This document shows positions 61,470 through 64,000 of a stretch of DNA of 64,000 nucleotides, in pieces. Under the pieces are notes generated by a model. The model searched no databases. It worked only from the letters and a program-made list of their open reading frames with translations, and was not told the DNA's origin. Each line of letters starts with the position of its first letter. The first letter of the stretch is position 1. A program made the position numbers and the translations under genes. The stretch comes from Novosphingobium sp. MW5 (GTDB lineage: Bacteria; Pseudomonadota; Alphaproteobacteria; Sphingomonadales; Sphingomonadaceae), in the NCBI GenBank assembly GCA_025938935.1, contig JAPCWB010000001.1, positions 496,001-560,000 on the forward strand, written 5' to 3'.

Positions 61470-62936
61470 TCAATCGCCGCTGTGGCGTTTTAGTTCGTCG
61501 CCCGAAAGCGTCACCACGTGGAGCAGGTTGGTCGCCCCCGGAGTGCCAAAGGGAACACCGGCCAGCGCAATCAGCTTCGATCCGGCCGTGCCGAAACCAT
61601 GGCGCAGCGCCATGCGCTTGCCCTTGGCAATCATCTCCTCGAACGAACCGATGTCCTTGGTGTGGACGGCATGTGCCCCCCACAGCAGCGCGCACTTGCG
61701 GGCGATCTTGGGGCTGGGGGTGAGTACCAGCATCGGCACGTTCGGCCGCTCGCGCGCTACGCGCCGTGCGGTGCTGCCCGAACCGGTGAAGACGATGATG
61801 CCCGAAATCGCCACGGTTTCGGCAATCTGCGCGGATGCACGAGCCAGCGCATTGGCGGTGGTCGCATCGGGGCGCATTTCGGCGAAGTGGACGCGCGGGG
61901 CATAGCCGGGGTCGTTCTCCACCTGCTTGCCGATGCGGTCCATGATCGTCACGGCTTCTTCCGGCCAGGCACCGGCAGCGGTTTCGGCCGAAAGCATGAC
62001 CGCGTCAGCCCCGTCGTAGATCGCATTGGCGACGTCTGACACTTCGGCGCGGGTCGGTGCCGGGCTTTCGATCATCGATTCGAGCATCTGCGTCGCCACA
62101 ACCACCGGCTTGCCCGACCGGCGCGTGGTTTCGACGATGTGCTTCTGTAGCGGCGGCACTTCCTCGGGGTTGAGCTCCACGCCAAGGTCCCCGCGCGCCA
62201 CCATGATGCCGTCGGACATCTCGACGATCTCAGCGAGGCGGTCGATTGCCGAGGGCTTTTCGATCTTGGCCATCAGGGCGCCGTAACCGCCCATCAGGCG
62301 CCGCGCCTCGGCCACGTCCTCGGGCCGCTGAACGAAGGAAAGCGCGATCCAGTCTGCCCCGTGCTCCACGGCGAAAGCGAGGTCGCGGCGGTCCTTCGGC
62401 GTTAGCGCCGGGATCGGCACCACGGCATCGGGCACGTTCACGCCCTTGCGGTCGGAAATCACGCCGCCGACTTCAGCCGTGCAGAGAATCTCGTCCGGCC
62501 CGGCGCGAGTCACGCGCAGGCGGATCTTACCGTCGTCGACGAGCAGGCGCTGGCCCTTCTCGAGCACGTCGAACAGCTCGGGGTGAGGCAGGCAGACGCG
62601 GTTTTCGTCACCCGGTTCGGGATTGCGATCGAGCGTGAAATGGCTGCCGTGGCGGATGACGGTGCGGCCGTCCTTGAACTGGCCGACGCGCAGTTTCGGC
62701 CCCTGGAGGTCGCACAGCACCGCGATCGGCCGGCCGAAGTCCTTTTCCGCCGCGCGAATATTGGCGATGGTCTCGGCATGAGTGGCATGATCGCCATGGC
62801 TCATGTTGACGCGGAAGGCATCGACCCCGGCGCGCAGCAGCCGCGCGATCATTTCAGGCGATCGGCTGGCTGGTCCCAGAGTGGCAAGGATCTTCACCTT
62901 GCGACCGCGATGGTCGAATTGCTCGGTCTTGGCCAC
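61470..62936 (-). CDS. pyk: Pyruvate kinase
   Basis: A 488-residue glycolytic enzyme making pyruvate and ATP from phosphoenolpyruvate. Motifs: KVKILATLGPASRSPEMI, FRVNMSHGDHATH, LCDLQGPKLRVGQF, SFVQRPEDV, the catalytic region MAKIEKPSAIDRL, DGIMVARGDLGVELNPEEVP, and ATQMLESMIESPAPTRAEVSDVANAI. GTG 62936 is the start: AAAGGAG sits 8 bases before it and the longer in-frame ORF upstream would overlap the divergent small gene. Confidence 0.95.
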   Translation of the reverse strand: MAKTEQFDHRGRKVKILATLGPASRSPEMIARLLRAGVDAFRVNMSHGDHATHAETIANIRAAEKDFGRPIAVLCDLQGPKLRVGQFKDGRTVIRHGSHFTLDRNPEPGDENRVCLPHPELFDVLEKGQRLLVDDGKIRLRVTRAGPDEILCTAEVGGVISDRKGVNVPDAVVPIPALTPKDRRDLAFAVEHGADWIALSFVQRPEDVAEARRLMGGYGALMAKIEKPSAIDRLAEIVEMSDGIMVARGDLGVELNPEEVPPLQKHIVETTRRSGKPVVVATQMLESMIESPAPTRAEVSDVANAIYDGADAVMLSAETAAGAWPEEAVTIMDRIGKQVENDPGYAPRVHFAEMRPDATTANALARASAQIAETVAISGIIVFTGSGSTARRVARERPNVPMLVLTPSPKIARKCALLWGAHAVHTKDIGSFEEMIAKGKRMALRHGFGTAGSKLIALAGVPFGTPGATNLLHVVTLSGDELKRHSGD

Positions 62937-63005
62937 GAAAACTCCTTTGCGAATGCCCCCGCGCCTATGGCAAAGCGCGGGCGAAAACCCAAGGAAGAAA
63001 GCCCG

Positions 63006-63341
63006 ATGAGCTGCACAGAAAATACCGGAATCGACGCTTCCGACCCGCTGGAGGCGCTGGATGACGCAGTTGCCGCCCAGGCCTTTCGCCGTCTTGTCCG
63101 CCATTTACGCCACCGTCATGACGCGCAGAACATCGATCTGATGGGCCTCGCCGGCTTTTGCCGCAATTGCCTGGCCGACTGGATCAACGATGCCGGGGCC
63201 GGGCTGGACAAGGCCGCGGCGCGCGAAGTGATCCACGGCATGCCGGCTGCGGAGTGGAAGGAGCGCTTTCAGACCGAGGCGACGCCCGAACAAATGGCGC
63301 GGATGGAAGAAAGCCTGAAGCGGAACGCCCCGGGCCACTGA
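63006..63341 (+). CDS. DUF1244 family protein
   Basis: A 111-residue protein with FRRLVRHLRHRHDAQNIDLM and GLAGFCRNCLADWINDAG, the conserved CxxC-containing core of DUF1244. Family function unknown. AAGGAA lies 10 bases before ATG 63006; an in-frame ATG at 62967 is also possible. Divergent from pyk. Confidence 0.85.
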   Translation: MSCTENTGIDASDPLEALDDAVAAQAFRRLVRHLRHRHDAQNIDLMGLAGFCRNCLADWINDAGAGLDKAAAREVIHGMPAAEWKERFQTEATPEQMARMEESLKRNAPGH

Positions 63342-63434
63342 ACCTTCAACTTTCCACAGCCCCGTCTTTGCCCGAATCTCCTGCCGCCGCTATCGGCCCT
63401 GCAACCGATTCACGACTTCACGGAGAATTCCCCC

Positions 63435-63671
63435 ATGGCCGAAACCACTGACGACCGCCTGCGCCTGCTGATCGAACGCGTCGAGCGGCTGGAAGAGGAA
63501 AAGAAGGGCATCTCCGACGACATCCGCGACGTCTATGCCGAAGCCAAGGCCGTGGGCTACGACGCCAAGATCATGCGCCAGATCGTCCGCCTGCGGAAGA
63601 TGAAGCCCGACGACCGCGCCGAGATGGAAATGATCCTCGATACCTATAAGGCGGCGCTCGGCCTCGGCTGA
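63435..63671 (+). CDS. GapR-like DUF2312 DNA-binding protein
   Basis: A 78-residue coiled-coil protein: [52 protein letters not shown] and [17 protein letters not shown]. The family includes Caulobacter GapR, a nucleoid protein that clamps overtwisted AT-rich DNA ahead of forks and RNA polymerase. All conserved features of that fold (RVERLE, VYAEAK, ILDTY) are present. CACGGAGAA gives the ribosome-binding site. Sits 93 bases after the DUF1244 gene. Confidence 0.9.
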   Translation: MAETTDDRLRLLIERVERLEEEKKGISDDIRDVYAEAKAVGYDAKIMRQIVRLRKMKPDDRAEMEMILDTYKAALGLG

Positions 63672-63675
63672 GCCG

Positions 63676-64000
63676 TCAAAAGCCCAACATGGTCGGCGCG
63701 ATCGCCAGCAGATTCGCGCCGGCATGGGCCAGCATCGAGGCGGCAAGTCCCAGCCGCATCCGGGTATAGCCAAAGACCAGTCCGGCCCAGACCTGCGGCA
63801 GGACAAGCGGCAAGGCCAGTATACCCGGCGAAGGATAGTTGGACAGGTGGACGAGGCCGAAAACCAGCGCCGTCAGCCAGAATAGCAGCGGAAAGGCGCT
63901 GACGAACCAGCCCGGCGCGGGCCGCTTGCGAAGCAGGACCCAGCCCACCGGCATGGCGAGCAGCGCGGCGCCGACCAGCGCCATCTTGAGCACCGATCCT
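63676..64000 (-). CDS. CPBP family intramembrane protease, C-terminal part (cut by window edge)
   Basis: Reads to the right edge without a start that fits the family; the apparent start at 63993 is a GTG inside the frame. It contains VFGLVHLSN (second conserved motif FxxxH) and AHAGANLLA (third motif HxxxN). The first motif (EExxxR), expected N-terminal, must lie beyond the window. Members are membrane CAAX-type proteases or self-immunity proteins. Confidence 0.75.
   Translation of the reverse strand, partial: GSVLKMALVGAALLAMPVGWVLLRKRPAPGWFVSAFPLLFWLTALVFGLVHLSNYPSPGILALPLVLPQVWAGLVFGYTRMRLGLAASMLAHAGANLLAIAPTMLGF

Overview
The window reads as a GC-rich chromosomal segment of an alphaproteobacterium, most likely a sphingomonad (Novosphingobium/Sphingomonas type). 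This rests on gene content, not on a database search: an exosortase-A-type glycosyltransferase and O-glycosylation ligase, a methionine synthase split into two genes behind an ArsR-methyltransferase regulator, phenylalanine 4-hydroxylase, intracellular PHB depolymerase, a large TonB-dependent receptor, and a GapR-type DUF2312 protein. No rRNA, tRNA, CRISPR array, prophage or classical insertion sequence was seen.

Layout. 1-650 is the start of glutamate synthase gltB (runs off the left edge). 0.9-5.6 kb holds an envelope/exopolysaccharide patch: membrane-anchored acidic protein, XrtA-type glycosyltransferase, small membrane protein, O-glycosylation ligase. 5.7-9.3 kb is lipid and PHB metabolism (MaoC hydratase, thiolase, DUF4126, PhaZ). 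9.4-16.9 kb carries an ABC exporter, M13 peptidase, UppP, a lipoprotein, PhhA, ribosomal protein L33 and LolA. 17.0-19.4 kb has a promoter-terminator ncRNA candidate, a long palindromic element, ExoIII, RibA and a second palindromic element. 19.4-25.3 kb has a beta-helix protein, an SPFH/Arc/small-membrane operon, YdcH, TerC, an NTF2-like protein and a SbtA-SbtB bicarbonate transporter pair. 25.4-28.7 kb: RecQ and a serine hydrolase. 28.7-34.3 kb is a tight minus-strand methionine operon (ArsR-methyltransferase, metF, metH part 1, metH part 2) behind a 20-bp operator. 34.5-41.9 kb: lipoproteins, ArfB, pseudouridine synthase, aspartate aminotransferase, PabB-PabC fusion, M1 aminopeptidase. 41.9-45.7 kb: two-component system, EF-hand protein, two tandem VOC proteins. 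45.7-58.7 kb: PepP and S9 peptidases (divergent), thioesterase, diguanylate cyclase, alanine dehydrogenase, YkgJ, BaiN-type flavoprotein, FtsK, ThiE-like protein, YggS. 58.68-59.08 kb is a GIY-YIG nuclease gene enclosed by perfect 35-bp inverted repeats. 59.1-64.0 kb: TonB-dependent receptor, pyruvate kinase, DUF1244, GapR-like protein and a CPBP protease cut by the right edge.

Sequence quality matters here. About a dozen conserved genes (uppP, metF, metH, aspartate aminotransferase, M1 peptidase, pepP, ftsK, a histidine kinase and others) are each broken by what looks like a single-base indel, mostly an extra base, and the correct reading frame resumes at once. These are best explained as assembly or sequencing errors. 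They also create two false fusion ORFs (aminotransferase-pseudouridine synthase, response regulator-histidine kinase). Coordinates below give the restored genes.

The most unusual signals are the inverted-repeat-flanked GIY-YIG cassette, a near-identical 24-bp palindrome shared by the promoters of sbtA and the TonB receptor, the promoter-terminator ncRNA unit upstream of xthA, and two long imperfect intergenic palindromes.
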